This document shows, piece by piece, positions 10,662-20,800 of a stretch of DNA of 64,000 nucleotides. Where the stretch lies: NCBI GenBank assembly GCA_964036045.1, contig OZ038391.1, forward strand, positions 45,023,621 through 45,087,620, given 5' to 3'. Each line of letters starts with the position of its first letter. The stretch's first letter is position 1. The notes under the pieces are model-generated. The model saw only the letters and a program-made list of their open reading frames with translations, was not told the DNA's origin and made no database searches. The translations under genes and the position numbers were made by a program. The stretch comes from Eutreptiella sp. 'Long Island Sound 2002'. Its lineage: Eukaryota; Euglenozoa; Euglenophyceae; Eutreptiales; Eutreptiaceae.

Positions 10662-11055
10662 GGAAGCCAACTTGACCCAAATCCCAACACTGGGGTTGAG
10701 TGGCAGGAGGAAAAACCCATCAGGGTAGTTGGGGCGGTGGATGGACGCTGCTGGGATCGACTGGCGCGGTCCTCCGGCCTCCTGTACCCTGCCTGGGTCC
10801 TCAGCGCTGTCCGGCGAGGCAAGCAGCGCCAGTTTGTCTGCTGGATCCAGGTCAGATCGACGGATGGCAAGGTTAAACTTGCCAGATGTCTGATTGACAA
10901 TGGTTCAGAGGTCAATCTGGTGAGGAAAGGCTTTCTGCAGGAGGATGAGACGAAGATGTCCTCCACCCCTGTGCAGCTGGAGGGAGTCAGCGGACATCGC
11001 CTTGACGGTGGCGACAGAGAAGCAGAATTGGCGGTCAGATTGGTGAAACAATCAG
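10662..11055 (+). pseudogene. pro: Element B protease, 5' part
   Basis: This is an aspartic protease in the same frame as Gag after one TAG. The motif CLIDNGSEVNLV corresponds to the retropepsin active-site region, normally D-S/T-G; here it reads D-N-G-S. The gene is cut at residue sequence LVKQS by the giant LINE and resumes at 36084 in the same frame (SVWSVEETV), so removing the insertion and one copy of ACAATCAG restores it. Confidence 0.75.
11048..11055 (+). repeat. Target-site duplication of the giant LINE, left
   Basis: ACAATCAG here is repeated at 36084-36091. Joining the flanks at this octamer gives a continuous protease frame. Confidence 0.9.
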
Positions 11056-11073
11056 GTAGGTAGGTAGGTAGGT
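11056..11073 (-). repeat. LINE 3' terminal microsatellite tail
   Basis: A GTAG-type tetranucleotide repeat on the plus strand (CTAC on the element strand) abuts the target duplication. Simple-repeat tails in place of poly-A occur in several LINE clades and mark the 3' end. Confidence 0.8.
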
Positions 11074-12071
11074 GCACTCGGTCGTGGAGAGGCGCCCCTT
11101 GGTTCCCCCTGGCGTCGCCCCTGTGACGAACAGGAAGAGGCTTCACGCGTGAAGAGGGGAGGCGGCTTACTTCCCGCTAGACCTGACTGTTGGCCCCCAA
11201 CAAAGCGGCCCCGGGCTACGCCGGGAGGGCTGATCGCCGCCAGCGTGACATGCTTGTCTCGCCGGGAGGGTGTGCCCCCGTGCTTGCGCACGTCCCCTCC
11301 TTTGGGCGGAACCCTAGGGGTTCACCGGACTTCCTGGCGTATCCCGTTCCCAAGGCGTGCATGCACGTTCCTGGTACTAGGGTTCCGAGGCGCTTGGGTG
11401 TCGCACGCTCCGCCTCGAGTCCCAAAGCAGCGCAGGCCTTAGGATGCAGCCTTACCCCCGGGCTCCGGATCTCGTTTGGCCGGGTCACCTGCATGGCACG
11501 GGCTGCCTCAGTGCCCGGGCTGTGGGCACTGGGTTTCCTACTGTTGTGTGGTGTTTGTGTTTGGGTCCGGTTGGCGGTTGGGTGCGGGTTTTGTTAACCC
11601 CGTCAGTCCTGGCTGGGGTTTAGGGTGGGTGTTTTTGGGCTCGATTTGTGGTGTTGTCCCTCTAGTGTCGGCTATCTGTGGTGTTCGCGGTTGGGCTTCG
11701 GTTTCGGCCTGCTTTTGGGATGTGTGTGGTTTCGTGGGCGCCCCGCTTGCCCCCCGCCGTTTCCGGTTCCGGCGCGCGGTGTGGGCGTGTGTGCTGGGCC
11801 CGGGTCTCGCCTGTGCCCAGTCCGTCTTGGCTGCATTGTCGGGGTGTTTTTTTTTTTTTTTTTTGCGCTTTGGTTTTTTCTTTTCTTTTTTTTTTTTTTT
11901 TCTGGGCTTTCTGGTCCCTGTCCCTCCATCCCCTTTCTTTTGGGCTGGGCTGGTGGCTCTCTTTTTTTTTTTTTTTTTTTTTTTCCGTGTCCCTTTTCCC
12001 CGTGGTCCGCTGTTACTGGCTTGCTGTTGCCGGTTTTGGGTTGGTGGTTCCCCTGTGCCTCTGCGGGGGTC

Positions 12072-12103
<32 letters not shown>

Positions 12104-13143
12104 CCTGGGGGGGGGGGCCTGGCCGCCTGTGTTGGTGTTGGCGGGTGGTTGGGCGGCTGTGGGCTGTTTTCGTGTCTTTTCCCCTTCCCCCCTCCTTTTT
12201 TTTTTGGGGGGGGGGGCTTGCCTGTTCCTCCCTCCGCCTTCCCTGGGCTGGCGCACGCACTGGCCTGTATTCAGTGTTGTCTTCCGGGCTGCTGTCTTCA
12301 GTTGCGTTCTGTGTGGCCATGTTCCGGCCCCATGGGTCGGGTGGGCTCTGTACACGGTGGGCTCGGCGCCCCTTCTTGCTGGGTTAGGTCCTGGCTCTGC
12401 CGGCTGGGCGGCTGCGCCAGGCGGCTGCTTGTGGTTTTGGGTTAGGGGGCTGGGGTTGCTCGTGTCCTTACCCCTCTGCGGTGCCGGCTGTAATCTTCTG
12501 GGTGGTCCGTCACCGTTGTCGCCTGGCGCGCTGTGGTCCCGTGTGTGGCCTGTGGTGCTGGTGTGTGGCGTGGTGGCGCGGCGCCTTCCCGGGTGTGCGG
12601 TGGCTGGCTTCGGTTAGTCCCTCAGATTAGGGTCAGTTGTGTCGTGTTGTGCCGCTCTGTGCCGCGTCGCGTCGCGTCGTGCTGTGGTGCGTTGCTCTGT
12701 GGCGCGCTGTGGTGCGGTGTGCCGTGGTCTCGCGTGGTGCCGCGGTGGGTCAGTGGAGGTCAGCCTGGCCTGTGTGGGTCGGTTAGGTCTTCGGGAAATT
12801 CTGCTGAATGATCACGGTGTCCTTGGGGCGTGCACCCTGACTCTCACCCATGGACTCAATCTTCACCGGGCCTCGCAGACAGGCAGGTGTACTCGGGGTG
12901 TAGGAAAGGCGTTCCTTCTCCAAGGCAGACAAACAGACATCAGGAGTCGGACGGTGGAGGTGGCTTCCGAACGCTGTTTGAGTGGGGAATGGCTTTCACT
13001 GCAGCTCGGCTGCGCTGGCAGGGTCCGGGTCGGTGCCGCCGGCAGGGATGAGCTCACACTGTAGGGTCAGGGGGATGTCCATATCTCCGGTGCTGGACTG
13101 CTGGGGTCCGGGGCATCGGTAGTATTCTTGGCACTTCCAGTCT
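11074..13143 (-). other. LINE 3' untranslated region with homopolymer runs
   Basis: No supported gene. Positions 11840-12220 contain several T-runs of about 15-22 bases on the plus strand (A-runs on the element strand) alternating with G- and C-runs. Open frames across it encode only Phe/Lys/Gly-rich low-complexity sequence and are not real. About 12640-12740 is a GTCGCGT/GTGGTGC-rich stretch. The 400 bases nearest the tail (11074-11500) are of ordinary complexity and may hold the RT recognition site. Confidence 0.6.
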
Positions 13144-13890
13144 TCACGGCGCTCGGAGATGGCCTTGAAGGGGGCACCGTCCAGCAGCACCAAAGCCTTC
13201 GCGATCGATCACAGCGTTTCGCTTCCCCTTGCGGTGCTCGATATTCATCATGGACGGGATCGGTGTGCCGCCGCAGTGCCATTCCTCCACTGGACGCAAC
13301 AGGTTGGTGACGGACGGACTCACGGACGTGAGACCAGCCGAGATCAAGCCCTCGTAGCAATACTCTGCGTCAAACCGCGACGGTAGCGCAGCCCGGCCCT
13401 TATAGCCCATGGTGTGGTCGCGTGACGGTCCGTGGGGTTGCCCTCCCTGGGGGCCTGTGCCTTGGTCCCGTGTCCTCTGGGGGTGTCGGTCCGTAGTCGT
13501 GGGTGCCGCGGCCGTGCTTTCGTCCTCTTCCGGTGCCTGTGAGTTGGCCTTCGTGGTGGTCGGGGTCGTCGGCTGGCGGTGAGGGCATGGTGGTGTGCCG
13601 TGCGGCGGTGTTCCCTGCGGCCTCCTCTGTGGGTGTGGCCCGTTCTCCCCGTGTAGGTGTGCCCTCCGTTCTCCGTGTGGTTTCCGGTGGCCGGTGGGCG
13701 TGCGCTGGTGTGATCCGCATGGCGTCCGATGTTTGCTTCGGTGGTGTGTGTTGGGGTGTTTGGTGGGGGTGGGGCGGCGCTGGTCTCCCCGTCGGTGTGG
13801 GTCGTGGTACCTGTCGTGGTGCCCTTTTCCTCCGTGTCTTGGTCCCCGTTCCCGCTCCTTCCTGGTTCTTGGGTGGTGTCCTGCCCCCAT
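13144..13890 (-). CDS. LINE ORF4, hypothetical protein
   Basis: A 248-codon frame begins 42 bases after the ORF3 stop. Residues 1-160 are His/Arg/Pro/Thr-rich low complexity. The last 85 residues are ordinary-looking, with aromatic, Cys and charged residues, which suggests a real C-terminal segment. I do not recognise the family. It could be an ORF3 tail displaced by a frameshift, or chance. Confidence 0.3.
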   Translation of the reverse strand: MGAGHHPRTRKERERGPRHGGKGHHDRYHDPHRRGDQRRPTPTKHPNTHHRSKHRTPCGSHQRTPTGHRKPHGERRAHLHGENGPHPQRRPQGTPPHGTPPCPHRQPTTPTTTKANSQAPEEDESTAAAPTTTDRHPQRTRDQGTGPQGGQPHGPSRDHTMGYKGRAALPSRFDAEYCYEGLISAGLTSVSPSVTNLLRPVEEWHCGGTPIPSMMNIEHRKGKRNAVIDREGFGAAGRCPLQGHLRAP

Positions 13891-13932
13891 GTGGTGTCAC
13901 TTCCGGCGCCCTGTCCCTGCGTGTGCCTGCCC

Positions 13933-16900
13933 TCACTTGGGGCCCTTCCGTGCCCTCTTGCCTGTGTGGTCCTTGGTGCCCCTTGCCCTTCCCTTGCCCT
14001 TGTCCGGGGCGGCCTCGTTGGGGTTTGCGGGGGTGCGGGTGCGCACCTCCTCGAAGGTATGCACCATGTGCATCCCTTCGTGCCTTCCCGCTCCTCCGGC
14101 CCATTTCACCCAGCCGCGGAGCTCCTGCAGAGCGGAGGGAGACCACCAGGCGAGGTAGGCGGGGGCCCGGGGGGGGGAGGGGTCCGTGCCTGGGGTCCTG
14201 GAGCGGCGGGGGGAAGACGTGGACCTGCGGTGGTGGCGGGGGTGGCGGTGCCTGGGGGAGCGGGAGCGGCGGCGGCGGGGGCTGGGGGTGGAGGACGGGT
14301 ACGGGCGGAGGGGGGAGCGGGAGGGGGAGGTGGACATGGGGCGGCGGTGGCGCGCTCGGTGGCGTCCGGGGGAGCGGGAGTGGTGGTGGCGGGGGCTGGG
14401 GGTGGTGGATGGGTACGGGTGGTGGGGGGAACGGGGAGCCCGGCGGGGCGTGTGGGGGGAGGGGGAGGTGGACGTGGGGCGGCAGTGGCGTGCCTGGCTG
14501 CGTCGGGGGGAGCGGGAGTGGTGGTGGCGGGGGCTGGGTGGCCGGTGGGGGGAGGGGGAGGGGGACATGGGGCGGCGGTGGCGCTCGTGGTGGTGCCCGG
14601 GGGAGCGGGAGCGACGTGAGCGGGGTCCCTGGGGGTCGTGGTGGTACCTGGGGGAGCGGGAGCGGCGCGAGTGGGTGGTTGAGGCGCGGTGGGAGTGTGG
14701 GCGCCGTGGGCGAGTGTGCCGTGCGGGGGGGGAGCGGGAGCGCCGCCGCTTGCGGGACCGGCCCTCGTCGCTCGAGTCGGGCCAGTCCGGAAGCGTCGGC
14801 GGCCTCTGGGGGGCCTTGCGCGGCGCCCCTTGGGGGGGGAGGTCCCCCGTCGTCCTTGGGGCCCCTTCGGCTATCGGATGGTGGCCGGGGGGGTACGGGG
14901 CGTCACGCGGTGCTGGTTGGGGGGGGAGGTCCCCCGTCGTCCATGGGGCCCCTTCGGCCATCGGATGGTGGCCGCGGGGGTACGGCTGGTACGGGGGTGG
15001 TGGCTGGTACGGGGGGGGTGGGTATGCGGGCGGGGCGTTCGGCGGCTGCCATCCCGTCCGCTGGTGCTGTTGGTGTACGGGGGGTTGTGGCCCGGTGGGG
15101 TAGGGCGGTGGGCAGTGGTAGTGGTGGGGGTGGTGTTGATAGTGGGGGTGGGGCCGCTGGTGGTGGTGGTGTGTGTAGTGGTGGGGTTGGTGTTGCGGGT
15201 ATGGCCCATGGAGTCCTTGTGGGTTTTCCGGTCCCCCTTGTGGGGGTGGGGGGTTGGGCATCGTGGGCAGTCCCCGGGGCTGCACTATGTGGTGGGCATG
15301 GGGGAAGGGTTGGGGGCCGGGCTTGACGGTGACGATGGTTGAGGGGTCCCACGTCCCTGGGTCGGTTTGGCCGGCGGTGGTGGTGGTTTGTGGGGGACGG
15401 ATGACGGGGCGCTTGGTGACGGGGATTTTGACGAGGGTTTGGACGGGGTCGTGCTGGGTGGCCGTCTCCGCGGTGGTGGTGGGTGCCGGCGGGAGGGGGG
15501 CGCGGGTCGTGGTGGGTGGGGGGTCCTGGCTCTGGCGAGGGCCCGGGCGGGGGAGGTATCGGGTGGTTTTGTGTCGTTGCGTATGCGGTGTTGTGTGTGG
15601 TCGCGTGGGCGCCGGCTTGGGTTTGGGGTCGGGTTTGGGGTTGGGGTCCGGTTTGGGTTTGGGGTCGGGTTTGGGGTTGGGGTCCGGTTCCAGGTTGAGG
15701 AGTACCTCTGTCCGGAGGTGTGAGGGCGTCGATGCCGGGTCGGGGGTCGTCCCGGTGGGTTGCCGGGGTGCCTGAGTCGCCTGTGTGGGGGTTGGGGGGT
15801 TGGTGCGTGCGGCCGCGGCTTTGGCTTTCGCCGTGGCCTTGAGGATGAGTTTGGCGGGGAGGGGGGGGTCGGAGGATGAGGTGGAGGAGGTGGACGAGGC
15901 TGAGGACGAGGAGGAGGTGGTGGACGCGGGATGGGCTGTGATGCGGGCGGGCTTGCGGGCGGCGGCTTCTGCTGCGGCCACGGCGGGGAGGATGGAGGGC
16001 ATGTCCCCGGGTTGTAGGTTGGGGGCGGGCGGCTGGGGGGGCCCGGTCGTGACCTGGCGTCCCGGCGGGCCGATCTGGTCGGCTGCGGCGGGGGAGGGAG
16101 GCGCGGGGCTGCGGCCTTCTCTTTCTGGGCTCGGCTGGGCCCGGGTCCTGCAATGTGCGAGGTCGTGTGGGTTGGTGTCAGCGGGGGGGAACAGTTCGCG
16201 TGGGCTGCATTCAGGGGCCGGGGGGGGTGGGCCTGGGTCCTCTGGGGTGTGTGTGGGGGGCGTGGGCGGGCCACTGGGTGGGGTGGGCGTGCTGCGGGGC
16301 GTGGGGCTCCCCGTGGCGGGTGTGTGTGGGTTGTCGAGTGTGGGGGGCGGTGAAGGGTGGCCGGTGGGTGGGTGTGTGGCGGGCGTGTGCTGGTGTACGG
16401 GCGGGTGGGGAAGGCCCGTGTCGCGGGGCCCGGGGGTGCGCGCGATAGTGGGCGTGTGTGGGTCTCCGGTTGAGCAGCGAGATGGGGGGGGCATGGGCGG
16501 GGATTGTGCGGGGGGTTGTGCTGTGCCGGTGTATGTGTCCGCTTGCTGCGCGCTTGCGTGGGTAGTTGTAGGCCGGGCGGTTTGGAGGAGAAGCTTGCCG
16601 TCTTCTGCTGCCGCGGCAAGGATTTCGCAGACGAGCGTTCGTATCTGGTGGACCTCTTGGTCAGTGGTGGGAAGGGGGCATGCTAGCTTTGGGCTAAGAC
16701 CCGCGCGGTTCAGGACCCTGTGGATGGCGTGGTTACCGCAGGTGAGGGACTGCTGCGGCCTGGGGGGGGGGTTTGGTCGTGTGTCCGGGCCTGCTTCGAC
16801 TTGTGTGTGGGCGGTGGGGATGGCCCAAACCCAGGGCACGGTCCCCGTGGGTGGCCAGTGGCGCTGGATCCAGTGGGTTAGGCAGAGCATGGACAATCCC

Positions 16901-17160
16901 AGGTGGTAGCCCGCCTTCCCTGAGGTGATTTGGGCCAGGGCGCGGGCTGGGGGCGTGTCCCCTGGCTGAAGGAGACCCCTGAGGATCCTGTGTTGGGTGG
17001 TGGGGTCCCCCACTGTCCCTGGTGGGGCGGTCTTCGGGGCGAACATGGTGTCTGTCCCCTGGATGATCCATTGCGGGCCGTGGGACGTAGCCATAGCGGC
17101 TATCACGTAGTAGTGGCCGCGCTCGAGGACTGTAACCCAGACCTCCGGCGGGGGGTGGTC
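13933..17160 (-). CDS. LINE ORF3, protease catalytic half and RS-rich tail
   Basis: Just upstream of the first usable start (17106) the frame reads GHYYV, then QWIIQGTD about 12 residues later, and QQSLTCGNH about 100 residues after that. This His...Asp...Gln...Cys-Gly order is the layout of Ulp1/SENP (C48) cysteine proteases. The Gln-to-Cys spacing is two residues shorter than usual. After residue 180 the protein is Pro/Thr-rich, with a repeated DPNPKPDPKPKP block around 15610-15690. Around 14170-14800 it carries a long Arg/Ser-rich (RSRSP) tail like that of splicing factors. The last 50 residues are Lys/Arg-rich. The N-terminal half lies in another frame (17161-17851). Confidence 0.55.
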   Translation of the reverse strand, partial: DHPPPEVWVTVLERGHYYVIAAMATSHGPQWIIQGTDTMFAPKTAPPGTVGDPTTQHRILRGLLQPGDTPPARALAQITSGKAGYHLGLSMLCLTHWIQRHWPPTGTVPWVWAIPTAHTQVEAGPDTRPNPPPRPQQSLTCGNHAIHRVLNRAGLSPKLACPLPTTDQEVHQIRTLVCEILAAAAEDGKLLLQTARPTTTHASAQQADTYTGTAQPPAQSPPMPPPSRCSTGDPHTPTIARTPGPRDTGLPHPPVHQHTPATHPPTGHPSPPPTLDNPHTPATGSPTPRSTPTPPSGPPTPPTHTPEDPGPPPPAPECSPRELFPPADTNPHDLAHCRTRAQPSPEREGRSPAPPSPAAADQIGPPGRQVTTGPPQPPAPNLQPGDMPSILPAVAAAEAAARKPARITAHPASTTSSSSSASSTSSTSSSDPPLPAKLILKATAKAKAAAARTNPPTPTQATQAPRQPTGTTPDPASTPSHLRTEVLLNLEPDPNPKPDPKPKPDPNPKPDPKPKPAPTRPHTTPHTQRHKTTRYLPRPGPRQSQDPPPTTTRAPLPPAPTTTAETATQHDPVQTLVKIPVTKRPVIRPPQTTTTAGQTDPGTWDPSTIVTVKPGPQPFPHAHHIVQPRGLPTMPNPPPPQGGPENPQGLHGPYPQHQPHHYTHHHHQRPHPHYQHHPHHYHCPPPYPTGPQPPVHQQHQRTGWQPPNAPPAYPPPPYQPPPPYQPYPRGHHPMAEGAPWTTGDLPPQPAPRDAPYPPGHHPIAEGAPRTTGDLPPQGAPRKAPQRPPTLPDWPDSSDEGRSRKRRRSRSPPARHTRPRRPHSHRASTTHSRRSRSPRYHHDPQGPRSRRSRSPGHHHERHRRPMSPSPSPHRPPSPRHHHSRSPRRSQARHCRPTSTSPSPHTPRRAPRSPHHPYPSTTPSPRHHHSRSPGRHRARHRRPMSTSPSRSPLRPYPSSTPSPRRRRSRSPRHRHPRHHRRSTSSPRRSRTPGTDPSPPRAPAYLAWWSPSALQELRGWVKWAGGAGRHEGMHMVHTFEEVRTRTPANPNEAAPDKGKGRARGTKDHTGKRARKGPK

Positions 17161-17851
17161 ACTGTCTGTAGGTGGGGGGGGGGAGGTCGTCGTCCGGGGT
17201 GCGGAGGCCGGCGGCGCGGAGGGCGGTGTCGCGGTTGGGCGCGGTGGCCTGTTCCCACTGCTCTGGGTGGTTCGGGTCCGCTGGGTGGTCCGTCTCCGCT
17301 TGGGCCCGCCGTAGGCGTCCGGTCCCTCGACGCGTGACGTTGCTGCCGGTGTCGTGCGTCAGGGCCTGGCCCCACTCGATGGGGGGGATCCAGATGGGCT
17401 GGCCCCGGGTGTGTTTGCGGGCTCGCCAGAGCACGAGGTCTACTATGGTCTCGTGGAGGCCGCTGCCTGGGGTGGTCAGGTCCCGGAGGGCTTTGACGGT
17501 GAGCTTGGTCCAGTCCTCTTGTAGGCGGTACCAGCCCAGGGGGGTGGTCGGGGCCCTGTCTTGGAGGGTCGCTCGGAGGAGGTCGGGGTCGCGGATGGTG
17601 GCCGGTGTGAGGGGGGGGTGCCCCGGGTCCGGGGGGGGTGGGCTGGATGGGCTGCCGGGGTCTTGCGCGTCTACGTCGATGGATGGTTGGCCCTGGCTGG
17701 GTTCGGCCGGACTGGGCGGTGACGGGTGGCTTCTTGGGTGCGAGACGGGTCTCGGGGCGCTGTGGTGGTGCCTTGGAGACCTGTGGATGGAGACGGGGGG
17801 CGCGTGCGGGGCGCGGAGCGGGTTAGTGGACGTCTGGGTCATGCACGGCAT
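17159..17851 (-). CDS. LINE ORF3, N-terminal part
   Basis: This 230-codon frame has an ATG that overlaps the last 29 bases of ORF2. It starts with a Pro/Ser/His-rich stretch. Residues 105-165 then form an ordinary domain (including GLHETIVDLVLWRAR and PIWIPPIEW) that resembles the N-terminal part of a Ulp1-type catalytic domain. It stops directly after a run of ten C (plus-strand G10 near 17174-17183). A +1 shift there joins it to the downstream frame, giving about 1300 residues. This may be a real mutation, a programmed shift or a homopolymer read error. Confidence 0.55.
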   Translation of the reverse strand: MPCMTQTSTNPLRAPHAPPVSIHRSPRHHHSAPRPVSHPRSHPSPPSPAEPSQGQPSIDVDAQDPGSPSSPPPPDPGHPPLTPATIRDPDLLRATLQDRAPTTPLGWYRLQEDWTKLTVKALRDLTTPGSGLHETIVDLVLWRARKHTRGQPIWIPPIEWGQALTHDTGSNVTRRGTGRLRRAQAETDHPADPNHPEQWEQATAPNRDTALRAAGLRTPDDDLPPPTYRQ

Positions 17852-20800
17852 GGTAATGGATGAGACGCTGCATGTGTTCCCTGGCGGTTGGGTCGGTGAG
17901 TTGTTCCGCGTGTGTTAGCAGGAGGTGTTTGCGGTGTACCATTTGGGCCGCTGCTCTGCGGACCGCTTCTAGCTGGAGGTGTGCTGCTGCCTCCATGGGG
18001 CTTTCCGTGTGTTTGGTGAGGTGTCGGTGCAGGGCCTGTGTCACTGCCCCTCTCATGGTGGCTTCTTTGATCAGGGGGTCCCGGAAGAGGTGTTCGGTGG
18101 CCTGGTGTGCGTGGCTGTGGGCTGGCCATCCTTCGTGTTGTCGCAGGGTTTCCGCCGGGGACCAGCCCACTAGGGTGTCCCTGTCTGTATGGAGGGGGCA
18201 TTTCTTGAAGTGTTCCCAGTCCTCCGGGGTGGTGTGGTCGCATGGGCAACGGGTGTGTTCATCGGGGGGGTGGATGTGCTTGCGGGCGAGCCATCTGGCG
18301 ACCCTGGTGAGGAAAGGCAGTTGCTCCCTGAGGAGCTGGATGCGTCGTTTCTGGAGGTGGGCTGGGACGTTTGCTGGGCGGAGCGCTGAGTGGTAGAGGG
18401 GGACTTGCAGTCTGTCCTGGAGCTCCTGGATGTGCGCCCGGCTGTCTGCGTCGCCGAGCACGCGGGCGAGATGGTGGACGGGGTTGGGGTAGTGGTACGC
18501 TCTGTCGTGGGAGGAATAGGGGGCGTCCTCTGGTACCCAGTCCGGGGTCAGATGGGGCTCGGGTACAGGGGGCACGTGTTGGAGGTGTGTGTGGTTGCGG
18601 CCGAGGTCAGGGATCTGGAGGGCTGGTAGGTGTGTTGTGCGCTGGTGTACTGCCTGGTTGTCGACCTTACCATTTCCGTATTGGTGCCTGTGGGACTCTT
18701 GTTTCACGATGTGGAGTTGGACGTGGGGGGGAAGGCTGCGTAGGGCTTTCCAGAGTAGCAGTGCCTGGGTGCCGAGGCTCGTCGCGGTTGCTTTGTGAAG
18801 TGGCTGCCTTGCTATGCGGAGGAGCAGGTGCGTGTCGACAGTGGCGTCTACCACGAACCAGACCCGGACGATGTGCGGGGAGTGGGCGGGTAGGTGGGCC
18901 GCGACCTCGGTGATGGCGTCGGCCATGGCCCCTAGCTCCCCGTGGGAAGAGGCCCCATAGGTGGTGTGGCCCGTGTGGTGGTCCATGTGGTAGTGTCCCC
19001 CGGTGTGGGTTAGCTGCAGGGTGGCCCCTCCGGTGATGGGCGTGAGGGCGGATTCGCCTGAGGCGTCGGTGAAGAAGAGCCGGTCCGCCGGTGATGGTTG
19101 TTGGAGGCGGCATGGGTTCATGGGCAGGTAGGCGTATATGGCAAGGCCCGTGGCGAGGTGGGCTACTGGGGTTGTGGGCTGTAGGATGGGGGTGGCGTAC
19201 ACCCCTATTCCTTTGGAGATGATGTGCTTCGCTTGGGGGGACAGGGCTATGAGTCCCTGCTCCGGCTGTCCTTGTGTGAGGTAGGAGTAGATGTAGTGGA
19301 GGATGTAGGCTGTGTCGGGGTTTAGGTCGTGGCATGTGAGGGTTTGTGTTCGGTGCTCCGGTGTGTGGCAGGAGTGGTGGAGTGGATAGTAGGGGTGCTC
19401 GTGCTTGCCCGTTCTGCCTGGCTCGTACATGCTGTAACGGATGGCGACCCCTGCCGGGTCGGGGCGGGGGCATGTGGGTGTAGTGGTGAAGAGCCATTTG
19501 GGCGCGTGGTCGGGGTTCCATGCTACCGTGGGGTTAGTGTCGGTGCGGTGGAACCATGGGGCTATCCATGCGTAGGCCTGTGGTGGTAGGTGGGTCGTGG
19601 GGTGGGTGTGGTGGCGTGCTATGAGGTGTAGCACGGGCCATGGTGCGGTTGGTGCCTCGGGGTCACAGGCCCAACATGTGCGTGGCATGCTCTGGGAATC
19701 TTGGGGGACCTTTGGTAGGTCTCGGGCGGTCATGTGGTGTTTCGGTATGCGCCATTTTGCCCCGTGGTGGATGACGGTGGTCTGCGTGGGTTTAGCTTCA
19801 TTCGGGGCCAGTAGCAGGGTTAGTGGTGGGACTGGGCCCGTTACTGGGGGGACACGTTCGTGGCTCGATCCGGTGGGTGCGTAGGGCGGTGTCTCTGGGA
19901 TGGGTCGCGGGTGTTGCTTTGTGAATTCTCGGTAGGCTGTGCGCATGTCTTTGCTGCCCGGTAGAGTGTGTCCCGCTGTTCGTGCCGTCTGTGTGAGGTA
20001 CTGGGGGAAGAGGCGGTATTGTGGCCATTCGGGAAGCTGTAGAAAGGGGGTGTGGTGTGCCCCGCTGTGGTGCAGGACCCGCATTTGGGCGAGGGTGACG
20101 TATACTACGGTGATGGAGGCCCCGACAAGGTCTATGGTGTGGATGGTGCCCTTGGGGTGGTGGTGGAGGTCCCCGCAGAGGACCGCTAGTGGCCCTTTCT
20201 CTGGGCACGTGTGGTTGGTGAGTATGGCGTGGTGTGGGGATGGGAGCAGAAGCTGCAGGTGGTTCCACAGGCGGGTGTTCATGTTGGTGGGCATGCCCGT
20301 CTGGTGGAGTACCCAGCGCGGGCATGTGTTGCGGGCCCGTTGTGCGGCTTGGAGGCGGATGGCGGTGACCTCGCGGACCTCCGGTGAGTGGTTGTGGGTC
20401 ATGCGGTGAAGGAGGAGGGCGGTGTGTCTGGTATAGGCCGCTTTCACCTCGTCCCCTATGGCGTCTCCATAGTGGGGCCATGCCGCTCGGATGGCGCGGG
20501 TGGGTATGGAGGTGGGCCAGCCCCCGTGTGCTGCCCATGCCTTGGTCACGGCGCGTGTGGCCGGCTGGAGGGCGGTGGTGGGGTGTGTTAGGTGGAGTGC
20601 TTGGAAGCCTATGGAGGCGTTCAGGACCCCGGTGAGGTAGTACGCCAGGCTCTGGTGGGACAGGGAGAGGGCCTTGGTGGTCGGGGACGCATATCTGGGG
20701 AGATGGGCGAGGTGTGACTGCAACTTGGGAGGGAGGGTGGCGTCCTCAGGGTTGGCGGCCTGGACTACCCCCAGGTGGGTGGTGGTCGTCACGACTTGCA

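Noticed and set aside
11476-12617. Hydrophobic Phe-rich frames that look like membrane proteins
   Set aside because: The Phe runs come from T homopolymers in the LINE 3' UTR; all three frames give similar low-complexity products.
13503-16909. Long Gly/Val/Trp-rich plus-strand frames
   Set aside because: Antisense shadows of the Pro/Arg-rich LINE ORF3.
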